A DNA stretch of 64,000 bases from Chloroflexota bacterium (GTDB lineage Bacteria; Chloroflexota; Anaerolineae; J102), in the NCBI GenBank assembly GCA_029782215.1, contig JAKOVD010000024.1, forward strand, positions 62,001-126,000. Reading direction: 5' to 3'. Made by a program: the position numbers and the translations under genes. The notes beneath the pieces are model-generated. The model worked only from the letters and a program-made list of their open reading frames with translations, did not search any database and had not been told where the DNA came from. Below are positions 55,901 through 64,000 of this stretch, in pieces (positions within the stretch are counted from its first letter, which is position 1; each line of letters begins with the position of its first letter).

Positions 55901-58900
55901 CTAACTGCGGATCAACGGCAGCCAGAGCGGGATCGGCACGGGAGTCGACGTGGCGGTGGCAGTCGGCGTCGCCGTCGGCGTCTCAGTAGGGGTGGCTGTG
56001 GCCGTGGGCGTCTCGGTGGGCGTCGACGTGGGTGTCGCCGTCGGCGTGGGCGTGGAAGTCGCCGTCGGCGTCAGCGTGGCGGTGGGCGTCGCGGTGGGGG
56101 TGGCCCACGGGGTGGCCGTCGCCACCGTGCCGCCGGGCAGCGTGTACTCAAAAGCCATTTCCGGCTGCACCCCTGGAGGCGACACGGCGTTCCGGCTGGC
56201 AAGCTGGAACATCTTGTTCATGCCCGCATCGCCCTCGAGGAGCCAGCCATTGTTGGGCGCCTCCCCTGACATCATCTTCTGCACGTCCGCGGTCACGTCG
56301 AAGGAGCCGTAGACGTTGTCGGTCAGGATGACGCCCTGGGTGCTGGGGGTGGCGACGCGATCGGTGGGGCCGGCGGCGCCTGCCACGCCCCAGGGACTGC
56401 CGTTGGCGGCCTGGTTCCACGTGGCCTGCATCTCGGCCCAACTTCGCAGAAGGCGGTAGACCGTGACATCCAGGGGCCCCGTGGCGTCGACGACGGGCAG
56501 CCGGTAGAGCCGCAGGAAAGCCCGCTTGATTTGGGCGCCCGCCGGCAGGCTGTCGAGGTTGAAGCGGATCATGCCGGTTTGAGCGTTGCCGGGACGCATG
56601 CCGATGTAGCCCATGTTGCCATAGTTGGTGGTCGGCTTCCACTGATCCAGCGTGGTGTCCTGGACGTCCTCATTGTTGGGCGCTGCCTTCAGCTTGGTCT
56701 CGAAGGTCAACAGCGTGAGCGAGCCATAGTCCGCCTCGATGCCACCGATGGACGCTCCCTGCCAGTTCAGGCGGCGCTCGACGGCGCCGTCGCCGTTGAC
56801 GTCGTCAAGCAGGCCATAGTTGAAGCGGATGGTGCGGTAGGCGTCATAGGGAGGATCGGTGAACCATGCCGCCGGGACCGCCACCTCCATCTCATAGCCG
56901 CCCGGCACGCTGCGCCCGGCGGCGACCACACCCTGCGGTTGCTGGCCGTTGTCGGTCACGTAGCCATCGGGATGGATGATCAACTCGTGGTCGTCGCTGC
57001 CGGGCTTGCCGTCACCGCTGGGGTCGAAATTGACCTGGATGGCGTCAGCCTGGGCTGGGGTGCTGTCGGAAACGTGGAAGCCGAGGAAGAGGTAGTCGCT
57101 CCACCAGCGCAGGCGCAGGGTGGTGCTCAGATCGGCATCGCTGGCAGGCGGAACGCCCTGAATGCTGTCCGCAGAAGCGTTGTTGAGAACGGTCGTGGCA
57201 TCGGCGCTCCAATCGCTCAGATCGCCATCCACGGTGAACGCTCCCGCCGAAGGTGCATCCAGGTCAGGTCGCTGGCTGTCGAAACGGAAGAGGGTGAGCT
57301 CGCCGTAGGTCGTGGGGTCGCCGTCCAGGCTGCTGCCCGCCCAGGTCAGGACCGTGGGGGCCTGGTCCTGCGGGTCGGCATCGGTGAGAGCCACATTGAC
57401 GCCCATCTTGCGGAGGTGAGCGAAGCTGCCGCCCAACGCCTCTGCCGGCAGGCTGGCCTCGAGGTCATAGCCGCCGCTGACCTGGCGCACGGCATAGTCC
57501 CAGCCTTCCGGCGGCGGCGCGCCGTCTACGTTCAAAGAACCCTCCGCCCCGAAGAGGAGCGTGTGGTCATCAGCGCCCTTGAGTCCGTCCTGCAGGCCAT
57601 CAAAGGTGATGCCAAACATGTCACCCGCCATGACACTATCATCCGTCACGTGCGCTCCGATGTAGAAGCGGCGATCATCCCAGCGCAGGCGGACATCGGC
57701 GCTGATGTCGCTGGGGACAGGCTTGTCGCCGGTCATGGTGTCGACGTCATCGCCGTTGATGGTGCGCTGGTAGGCGGCAGACCAATCGCTCAGGTCGCCG
57801 TCGATGGCCACCACACCCTGGGCGCCGGCATCGAGCCGCCGGTTGGCCTGGGCAAAGCGCAGGATCATGCCCTCCAGCCCAGCCGCGAACACCAGGTTGC
57901 GGTCGACCACGTCCAGCGCCATGAGGTCGCTGCTGTCAGGTGCGGCCTGGCGGTTCCAGGTCTGGCCACTGTCCTCGGTGAAGTAGACCGCCCCGGCATT
58001 GCCAACGGCCCAGCCGGTCGTCTCATCCACCATCTCGATCTTGTTGATCACGGGCGACCCGTCCGGCAAGACGGTAGCCTGCCAGTTGGTCTTGTCCGTC
58101 ACGGCCTGGGGGTTATGGAGCACCGCCGCCGCCTCGCACTCGTTCGCATGCTCCCAGCTTCCCGGAGCACGTTTGCACCCTGCCAACCAGACATTGTCTA
58201 GCTGGCCGTTGCCATCGCTGTCGTAGGCATCGACCGCATCGAAGAACCAGGAACCATAGGCCGCCGGCAGCAGGTAGACCGTCCAGGTGTTGCCGCCGTT
58301 GAGTGTGTAGCGGAACGCTGGCTTCAGGACCGCCACCGCACCCTGATCATCCGAGATCATGTCAAGGTCGATGCCGGTGCTGTTGCCGCCGTTGTTGCTG
58401 GCTTCTGGCCAGGTAGTCCCATTCAACGTGTGGAAATAGCGCCAACGTCCCACGGTGACACCGCGTTTGGCGGAGGTGCGGTTGATGTCGTAGAGAGAGT
58501 TGGAGTAGCCGGGAACGGGCCACTCGCGGCTCCAGGTTGCGCCCCCATCCGTCGTGTGGACGATCAGACCCGCTCGGCCGCTGGCTGTGCAATCATTCGT
58601 GTTCCCTGGCACACAAGAAATGCCGTGCAGAATCGCCCCGTAGCCGCCGTTCGGGAGGTTGGCGATCTCAGGGTTGTCGCGCATCTCCTTGGCGATCTCG
58701 CGCCAGGTCTGTCCCCCATCGGTGCTCTTCATGAAGTTGGCGTCCTGGCCGCCGGCATAGATGACCTGGTCGCTGGCCGCCGCCAGGCTGAAATAGCGCG
58801 GGAAGAAGCCGCCCATCAGGTGCTTCCAGGTGACGCCGTTGGCCGCGCCCCAGAGAAACCAGCTCGGACGGGGCGCAAGGCCGTCGCCCCAGTTGTCCAG

Positions 58901-59923
58901 GGCCGCCGCCGGGGTGCTGCCCCCCACCCAGGCATGGGTGGCGTCGCCTGCCCCCAGGGCCGTAATGGGATGCTCAGCCCGGTCATCGTCACTCACTGCA
59001 TTGACAGGAATCCAGTTGTTGCCGCCGTCGGTCGTGCGGTAGATACGCCCCTGCTCGACGCCGTTGACAAGCTGCATCCCTGCTACCCAACCCACCAGGC
59101 CCTGGCCGGGAGCGAACTGAATCTCGTAAAGCTGGATAGCGGGAAAGGCTTTGTTGGTCCAGGTGGCGCCCATGTTGTTGCTGTAGCGAATGACGCCGCC
59201 CTCGCCGACAAACCAGGCTTCACTGCCCTGGACGTGGATATCGTAGAGGTTGAGACCGGCAGGCGTCAGGCCGGTGCGCAACGACCAGGTGGTCCCACCA
59301 TCGGTCGTCGTCAACACGACCGCCTTATCGCCCACGACAACGCCGTGCAGCCCGTCGTCGAACATGCGGACGGCGTTCAGCGCCGTCGTCACACCGCTGC
59401 TCTGCGGCGTCCAGGTGGCGCCGCCGTCCGTTGTCTGCAGGATGACGCCAGCGTCGCCCACCGCCCAGCCGCTGCTGTTGTTGGTGAAATAGACCCCGTT
59501 GAGGTTGGAGGCCACAGGCGCTGCCAACGGCGCCCAGGTGGCGCCGCTGTCCTGGGTGCCGAGCACAATACCGCCCTGCCCCACGGCCCAGGCTTTCCCT
59601 CCGGAGACGGCGAGATCATGAAGGTCCTTGTCGGGCGCCGGCGACTGGTAGTGCCAGGTAGTGCCGCCGTCGGTGCTGTTGAGGATCATGCCGCCGGCGC
59701 CAACGCCGAGCACGGTCAAGGCATCAAGCCCCACGAGGGCTTCCACTCCACCCTCGCTGCGCCACACGCGCTGCCAGGAACCGGCCTTGGCCGGGGTAGA
59801 GGGCGCCGATGTCTGCGACAGGAGGGCGGAAGGACGAGACGCTGAGTAGGTGACCACTGGCGCGGCGGCCACGGCCACCAGCGCCAACACGAATAGGATC
59901 GATAGGGGTCGCACGAACTTCAC
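55901..59923 (-). CDS. Large exported protein, paralogue of the 1735-residue protein
   Basis: A 1340-residue protein. A signal peptide (PLSILFVLALVAVAAAPVV) is followed by YCF48/BNR-like repeats (about 50-690; [25 protein letters not shown] types). Two CBM9-like domains begin near 694 (VAIDGDLSDW) and 884 (FTVDGDLSDW). One DNRLRE-like domain (about 1074-1270) has VTADVQKMMSG then NNGWLLEGD. A Thr/Pro linker and the C-terminal PIPLWLPLIRS follow. It lacks the second DNRLRE and the GWN module of its paralogue. The start is GTG with GAGG upstream. It may be cell-surface attached through the hydrophobic tail, though this is inferred. Confidence 0.87.
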   Translation of the reverse strand: MKFVRPLSILFVLALVAVAAAPVVTYSASRPSALLSQTSAPSTPAKAGSWQRVWRSEGGVEALVGLDALTVLGVGAGGMILNSTDGGTTWHYQSPAPDKDLHDLAVSGGKAWAVGQGGIVLGTQDSGATWAPLAAPVASNLNGVYFTNNSSGWAVGDAGVILQTTDGGATWTPQSSGVTTALNAVRMFDDGLHGVVVGDKAVVLTTTDGGTTWSLRTGLTPAGLNLYDIHVQGSEAWFVGEGGVIRYSNNMGATWTNKAFPAIQLYEIQFAPGQGLVGWVAGMQLVNGVEQGRIYRTTDGGNNWIPVNAVSDDDRAEHPITALGAGDATHAWVGGSTPAAALDNWGDGLAPRPSWFLWGAANGVTWKHLMGGFFPRYFSLAAASDQVIYAGGQDANFMKSTDGGQTWREIAKEMRDNPEIANLPNGGYGAILHGISCVPGNTNDCTASGRAGLIVHTTDGGATWSREWPVPGYSNSLYDINRTSAKRGVTVGRWRYFHTLNGTTWPEASNNGGNSTGIDLDMISDDQGAVAVLKPAFRYTLNGGNTWTVYLLPAAYGSWFFDAVDAYDSDGNGQLDNVWLAGCKRAPGSWEHANECEAAAVLHNPQAVTDKTNWQATVLPDGSPVINKIEMVDETTGWAVGNAGAVYFTEDSGQTWNRQAAPDSSDLMALDVVDRNLVFAAGLEGMILRFAQANRRLDAGAQGVVAIDGDLSDWSAAYQRTINGDDVDTMTGDKPVPSDISADVRLRWDDRRFYIGAHVTDDSVMAGDMFGITFDGLQDGLKGADDHTLLFGAEGSLNVDGAPPPEGWDYAVRQVSGGYDLEASLPAEALGGSFAHLRKMGVNVALTDADPQDQAPTVLTWAGSSLDGDPTTYGELTLFRFDSQRPDLDAPSAGAFTVDGDLSDWSADATTVLNNASADSIQGVPPASDADLSTTLRLRWWSDYLFLGFHVSDSTPAQADAIQVNFDPSGDGKPGSDDHELIIHPDGYVTDNGQQPQGVVAAGRSVPGGYEMEVAVPAAWFTDPPYDAYRTIRFNYGLLDDVNGDGAVERRLNWQGASIGGIEADYGSLTLLTFETKLKAAPNNEDVQDTTLDQWKPTTNYGNMGYIGMRPGNAQTGMIRFNLDSLPAGAQIKRAFLRLYRLPVVDATGPLDVTVYRLLRSWAEMQATWNQAANGSPWGVAGAAGPTDRVATPSTQGVILTDNVYGSFDVTADVQKMMSGEAPNNGWLLEGDAGMNKMFQLASRNAVSPPGVQPEMAFEYTLPGGTVATATPWATPTATPTATLTPTATSTPTPTATPTSTPTETPTATATPTETPTATPTATATSTPVPIPLWLPLIRS

Positions 59924-60144
59924 GATAGGGGTGCCTCACAGAATAGTGGGTTGGTGAGCGGTGGTCGATGGTGCGCGGTAGCGCTCACGTGATGTGGCAA
60001 GCGTCAGAAGGTATCATTCGCTTACCAAGACGTCAAGCAGGCGCTGCCCTGAGTGGGACGCCGGATGAGAAGATTGTCATCGCTTCCCCTTTTTGAACCC
60101 CGTTTGTGACAGAAAATTCATGAAAACCGCGAGCGGGAGGGTCT
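59924..60144. other. Spacer upstream of the 1340-residue protein gene
   Basis: It contains, on the minus strand, TTGACG (60036-60031), 17 nt, TACCTT (60013-60008), a likely promoter of the downstream gene. I see nothing else. Confidence 0.55.
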
Positions 60145-61338
60145 TCAGTCAGGCGTGATGTCCCCACCGCTCCTTGCGGCCAGGTTCGTTTGGCGGCGCT
60201 GGAAGACAAAGGCCAGGTAGGCTAACAGAATGAAAGCCTCCAGAAGCGAAGGGACGACAAACCAACCGGGCTTGACGAGAAGCATGACCAACAGGAGCAG
60301 CGGCAAGGGCAGGAAAAGGTCGGGACTGGTGCCGGTCACCTCGGCGATGGCCAGGATGCCTTCCAGGGCCAGAATGATCACTGCCGGAAACGCATTCACG
60401 ACCAGCCGGTTTGTGTTGACGGCAAGAAGCAGTGGCGCCAGGCAGAGCACCAGGAAAGGGGCGAACTTGACGAAGAGGAACCTGTTTTTCTTCGCGAAGA
60501 GGGGCAGGAAGACCAGCGAGACGCCAAAGGTGACGCAAATGTCGTCGATGAACATCCCATAGGAGACGCCCTGAAGACGAGGCAGGCCGATGTTGCGGAA
60601 CAGAGTCACCAGGTTATAGGGGTCCTCACGCAGAGTCTCGGGAAGCGTTGCCATATAGGCCGGGTTTCCGTTCCATGGCGGAATGGCAATCCTGATCAGA
60701 ACGAGCACCAGCACGGGAAGGCTGACCAGCGCCAGCGTGCGGCCCAGCACCCGTTTGTCAAAGACCCGCCTGGCATGGAAGGTGTAGTAGAGCGGCGCCA
60801 CAAAGATCACGCTCTCTCGTGCGGTCACGCCGACCACCAGCGCCGCCAGGAAGACAAGATCCCGCCCGGCGAAGATGCCCCACAGGGCAATGACCGTGAA
60901 CAGAAAACCGGCGGCGTCCGTCTGCCAGAAGTCGAAGGTATTCAGCCGGGTCGCCCAACCCAGTGCCAGGAAGAAGAGAATGCCCATCAGGGCCACGCGA
61001 TGGGAAAAGCCCCATTGTCTCAGCACAAAGTAGAAGACGATCGCCGTCAGGAACAAAGCGCAAAAGGCCAGGATCGTGAAATTGCGCTGCAGGCCGAACG
61101 GCAGGAGCCAGGCCAGGAGAGGGACAAGTATCCGCCAGCAGAAGGGTGCGATGTGAAGGGCGAAGGGGTGCGTCGCCATCTCGATGTACTTATGATGGTC
61201 CCATGCCTTGGCGAAGTAGGGATGGAGAACCGTCAGGCGATCCGTGCGTGCGTAGTACCCGGCCAAGGCCAGGAAAGAAACCACCACAACCAGGACCCGC
61301 TCTCTGACTTCTGTCCTCACGGCTAAAGCATCCTTCAC
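60145..61338 (-). CDS. Polytopic membrane protein (glycosyltransferase-39-like)
   Basis: A 397-residue integral membrane protein with about ten hydrophobic segments, for example VLVVVVSFLALAGYY, ILVPLLAWLLPF, FLTAIVFYFVLRQW and ILFFLALGWATRL. The first periplasmic loop has LHPYFAKAWDHHKYIEM, with acidic and His residues reminiscent of GT-C type glycosyltransferases. It lies next to a sugar-1-phosphate transferase gene, which supports a glycan role. The family cannot be fixed. Confidence 0.6.
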   Translation of the reverse strand: MKDALAVRTEVRERVLVVVVSFLALAGYYARTDRLTVLHPYFAKAWDHHKYIEMATHPFALHIAPFCWRILVPLLAWLLPFGLQRNFTILAFCALFLTAIVFYFVLRQWGFSHRVALMGILFFLALGWATRLNTFDFWQTDAAGFLFTVIALWGIFAGRDLVFLAALVVGVTARESVIFVAPLYYTFHARRVFDKRVLGRTLALVSLPVLVLVLIRIAIPPWNGNPAYMATLPETLREDPYNLVTLFRNIGLPRLQGVSYGMFIDDICVTFGVSLVFLPLFAKKNRFLFVKFAPFLVLCLAPLLLAVNTNRLVVNAFPAVIILALEGILAIAEVTGTSPDLFLPLPLLLLVMLLVKPGWFVVPSLLEAFILLAYLAFVFQRRQTNLAARSGGDITPD

Positions 61339-61388
61339 TTGGATCCAATAAACCCCAGATATGTCCGGCTGCCGCCAGAAATCCCCGA

Positions 61389-62804
61389 TTAGTAGGCGCC
61401 CTTGCCCTTCAAAACCACCCCGATGGTTCGCCAGAGAATCTGCAGATCGAGAAGTGGCGAGTAGTGGCTGATGTAGTAGAGGTCATCCTCGGTGTTGAGA
61501 TGCATCGGCTTGTCACTGCGACCGCTGACCTGCCACCACCCGGTGATGCCCGGCGGCACGGCAAAACGCTTGCGCTGCCAGGATTCGTAGTGCGCCACGA
61601 TCAGGGGCAGCTCCGGCCGGGGGCCGACCATGCTCATCTCACCCTTGAGAACGTTGAAGAGCTGCGCCAGCTCGTCGATGCTGGTGCGCCGGATCACGCG
61701 CCCCACGCGGGTGATCCGGGGATCGTCGCGGTGCTTGTGGACGATCTGGCCATCTTCGTTCTCGCGCATCACGAGCGCGAGGTACTTGTCGGCATCCTGC
61801 ACCATCGACCGGAACTTGTACACGGTGAACAGGCGGCCGTTCTCGCCCACGCGCTGCTGTTTGAGGATCACAGGCCCGGGCGAGTCAAGCTTGATGGCCA
61901 CGGCGACGACCAACATGATGGGCCAGAGCACGAGCAATGACACCGTGGCCACGACCAGGTCGAAGACGCGCTTGACAATGCGGTTGATGCCGCTGATCGC
62001 CGGATCGCGCAGGCCAATGAGAGGGATGCCATCCCAGTCCTCCATGCTGGCGCGGAAAAGAGCCAGGTCAAGCACGTCGGGAACCACACGCACCTGCACC
62101 GGGTATTCCTGGAGCGCCCCAATCAGGCTGCGCAGGGTTTCGTGGGCGCGGAGGGGCAAGGCAAAGATGACCTCATCGGCCTGCTTCTGCACCACGCTGG
62201 CAGCCATCGAGAGGGGTCCCAGCACGGGAGCGCCAGCATAGCTTTGTCCGATCTTGTCAGGGTCATCGTCAAGATACCCCACCAGCTCAAGCCCGGTCCA
62301 TGCCTCCTCCTGGATGCGCTGTCCCACCGCCTGCCCGACGTTGCCGGCGCCAATGACAAGAATCCGGCGGAGGCTCAGCTTGCGCGCCCCCGCCCAGCGC
62401 AAGGCCATCCGTAGAGACCAGCGGTAGCCGATCAGAAAGATGAAATCGGCGACGACAAAGTAGAAGAAGAGAAGACGCGACAGGTCGCGGTACGAAACAT
62501 AGAGCACCCCGGCAAAGACGAAGACCGAAAGTGCGATCGCCAGGAGCAGAGATTGCAGCTCATCGACCGCTCGCAGCGTATGGCGGGCGTCGTAGACATT
62601 GAGCATGAAGAAGACGATCGTCCAGATCGCCGCCACGGTAATGTACAGCGCCGGGGTGAAATGCAGGGTCACCGGCGTGATCGTCTTTCCGTACGGAAGA
62701 AAAGAACGAGCCAGGTAGGCGAGGTAGAGCGCCACGCACGTCAGGAAGATGTCACTGACGTATTCAAAGATAACGAAGTTTGCGTCTTCTTGATGGCGGA
62801 ACAT
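61389..62804 (-). CDS. Undecaprenyl-phosphate sugar phosphotransferase (WbaP/EpsE type)
   Basis: A 471-residue initiating enzyme for exopolysaccharide or O-antigen synthesis that transfers a sugar-1-phosphate to undecaprenyl phosphate. Four N-terminal membrane segments are followed by a CoA-binding-like Rossmann region (RRILVIGAGNVGQAVGQRIQ). The catalytic domain has FDLVVATVSLLVLWPIMLVV, SPGPVILKQQRVGENGRLF, YKFRSMVQDADKYL, RRTSIDELAQLFNVLKGEMS and MVGPRPELP. The ATG at 62804 follows GAGGAG; an upstream ATG at 62846 lacks such a site. Confidence 0.92.
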   Translation of the reverse strand: MFRHQEDANFVIFEYVSDIFLTCVALYLAYLARSFLPYGKTITPVTLHFTPALYITVAAIWTIVFFMLNVYDARHTLRAVDELQSLLLAIALSVFVFAGVLYVSYRDLSRLLFFYFVVADFIFLIGYRWSLRMALRWAGARKLSLRRILVIGAGNVGQAVGQRIQEEAWTGLELVGYLDDDPDKIGQSYAGAPVLGPLSMAASVVQKQADEVIFALPLRAHETLRSLIGALQEYPVQVRVVPDVLDLALFRASMEDWDGIPLIGLRDPAISGINRIVKRVFDLVVATVSLLVLWPIMLVVAVAIKLDSPGPVILKQQRVGENGRLFTVYKFRSMVQDADKYLALVMRENEDGQIVHKHRDDPRITRVGRVIRRTSIDELAQLFNVLKGEMSMVGPRPELPLIVAHYESWQRKRFAVPPGITGWWQVSGRSDKPMHLNTEDDLYYISHYSPLLDLQILWRTIGVVLKGKGAY

Positions 62805-62978
62805 CAAAGGCTCCTCGACGACCCGACGTGCGAGCCAGAATGTCATTATATGCTCACAAGGAACACAAGCAAGTCATGCCATGTTGTTGCACGCAGCGGG
62901 GACATGATAACCTGCGTGACCAACCTACGCGAGATGGAGGAAGGGATCGCTTTCCATGGGTTCCACATACTTAGACGT

Positions 62979-63479
62979 ATGAATGACGCAATCCAACTCA
63001 AGACCGCGCGCGAATCATTTGTCGAAATGACCGAGCTGGTGCTGCCCTCGCATACCAATGCGCTGGGGACGGCCTTTGGTGGGCAGGTTATGGCCTGGAT
63101 CGACATCTGCGCAGGCATCGCCGCCGGCCGGCATGCCCGTCGCGTCGCGGTCACCGCCAGCATGGACGACCTTCATTTCCGGTCTCCCCTCCACTTGGGC
63201 GAGGTGGTCGTGCTGAAGGCGCAGGTCAACCGGGTCTTCCACACCAGTATGGAAGTGGGCGTGCGCGTCGAGGCTGAAAACCTGCTGACCGGAGAACGGC
63301 GACACTGCTCCAGCGCCTACCTCACCTTTGTCGCCCTGGACGCAAGCGAGCATCGCGTTCCCCTACCCGAGCTGATTCCGGAGAGTGATGAAGAGAAGCG
63401 CCGCTACGAAGAGGCTGCCGAGCGCCGGCGCTTCCGGCTGGAACGGCGCAATATCCGTCGTGACGTCGTCGACCGCTGA
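62979..63479 (+). CDS. Acyl-CoA thioesterase (hotdog fold)
   Basis: A 166-residue cytosolic thioesterase. The pattern VLPSHTNALGTAFGGQVMAW then IDICAGIAAGRHAR, and LHLGEVVVLKAQVNRVFHTS, is that of the YciA/BFIT-type hotdog acyl-CoA hydrolases. The C-terminal tail is charged (EEKRRYEEAAERRRFRLER). The ATG at 62979 matches the family start. A CATACT lies 7 nt upstream, a weak hint of a leaderless mRNA. Substrate chain length is unknown. Confidence 0.87.
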   Translation: MNDAIQLKTARESFVEMTELVLPSHTNALGTAFGGQVMAWIDICAGIAAGRHARRVAVTASMDDLHFRSPLHLGEVVVLKAQVNRVFHTSMEVGVRVEAENLLTGERRHCSSAYLTFVALDASEHRVPLPELIPESDEEKRRYEEAAERRRFRLERRNIRRDVVDR

Positions 63480-63527
63480 CCGGCGCACAGGTCTGCCGGC
63501 GCTGCGCCGTCCCGTGCCCTCAATCAC

Positions 63528-63995
63528 TCAGGGGGTCTTCGGCAGCAGCGCCGCCGTCTGGCGCTTCATATGTCCCAACAGGGAGTGGAGCCCGCGCAGG
63601 CGCAGATGGGACACGACCTCGTGGAGTCCCAGCAAACGATAGAGATCGTCCGGCGTCGCCAGGACCTCCTGCGGCGTCGCCCCTTCCAGCCCTTCGGCGA
63701 GGATGCCGGCATAGCCGCGCACGGTGGGCGACTCACGCGGGATGTCGAAGTAAAAGCGCACACTGCCGTCTTCGATCTGTGTGAAGAGGAAGACCGGCGT
63801 CTGGCACTCATGGACCTGCTCCATCTCCGATCTCTTGTCCGCCAGCCAGGCGGGCAGGTCGGGCAGATCCTCGGCAAAGTCCACCATGTACTCCATGCGT
63901 TCCGGAGGGGAAGCCTCCTGAAACTCGCGGATGAGATCCTGGAGTTGGGGCCGGCAGGCCGAGAACTGCGCAGACTGGGCAGGGTCATCAAACAT
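63528..63995 (-). CDS. sufE: SufE-family Fe-S assembly protein
   Basis: A 155-residue sulfur acceptor that takes persulfide from the SufS cysteine desulfurase. Recognisable parts are [20 protein letters not shown], then [20 protein letters not shown], then the active Cys in [32 protein letters not shown] follows near the C-terminus. The start is 5 nt from the window edge, so ribosome site and upstream neighbours are unseen; the gene may begin further out. A sufS partner may lie beyond the window. Confidence 0.85.
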   Translation of the reverse strand: MFDDPAQSAQFSACRPQLQDLIREFQEASPPERMEYMVDFAEDLPDLPAWLADKRSEMEQVHECQTPVFLFTQIEDGSVRFYFDIPRESPTVRGYAGILAEGLEGATPQEVLATPDDLYRLLGLHEVVSHLRLRGLHSLLGHMKRQTAALLPKTP

Positions 63996-64000
63996 CAGGG

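Overview
This is about 64 kb of GC-rich bacterial chromosome. The lineage is inferred, not proven. I think it is a member of the Chloroflexota (Anaerolineae or Caldilineae type). The reasons are the very large exported proteins with YCF48-type repeats, CBM9-like and DNRLRE-like domains and Pro/Thr linkers, one ending in a WLPLI-type tail; the many B12-type radical SAM proteins; the dense set of VapBC, PIN and MNT/HEPN modules; and genes with a -10 box only 6-7 nt before the start codon. I saw no rRNA, tRNA, CRISPR array or transposase.

Layout. Positions 1-5.2 kb hold housekeeping genes (partial pnp, rpsO, a VapBC pair, a degenerate TrmA/RlmD-like protein, glutamate dehydrogenase). Positions 5.4-11.7 kb form an iron-sulfur/cofactor block: a SufR-like Fe-S regulator, moaA, an IscA-type carrier, a DUF2203 protein, an Nfu-type scaffold, and rtcB interrupted by a 512-residue intein. 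Positions 11.7-17.6 kb and 29.0-34.6 kb carry seven radical SAM enzymes (five B12-type, two SPASM-like), one small protein and one SAM methyltransferase. Between them lies an accessory island at 17.8-26.9 kb: a type I restriction-modification locus whose operon contains a Phd/PIN toxin-antitoxin pair, a decayed membrane gene, an MNT gene with a decayed HEPN partner, a second AbrB/VapC pair, and then a KimA-like APC transporter.

Positions 34.6-41.8 kb hold a run of mostly minus-strand genes (endonuclease IV, DUF2231, GNAT, 3-hydroxyacyl-CoA dehydrogenase, PIG-L deacetylase, GntR/solute-binding regulator, tungstate-binding lipoprotein). Positions 42-50.2 kb hold plus-strand genes (DUF362, MscS, proA, HEAT repeats, a Ycf45/R3H ATPase, tmk). 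Positions 50.2-59.9 kb hold two paralogous giant exported proteins separated by a three-copy 69-bp repeat. Positions 60-64 kb hold a polytopic membrane protein, an undecaprenyl-phosphate sugar transferase, an acyl-CoA thioesterase and SufE.

The most interesting signal is regulatory. Three consensus-like promoters (TTGACA-17-TAGAAT or TATAAT) each carry the same palindrome, TTATGAA-N4-TTCATAA or a close relative, centred about 48 bp upstream of the predicted transcription start. One lies in front of the SufR-like Fe-S regulator. The other two lie in front of paralogous 500-residue radical SAM genes that head the two halves of the split cluster. This suggests an Fe-S-linked regulon controlling an uncharacterised radical SAM pathway.
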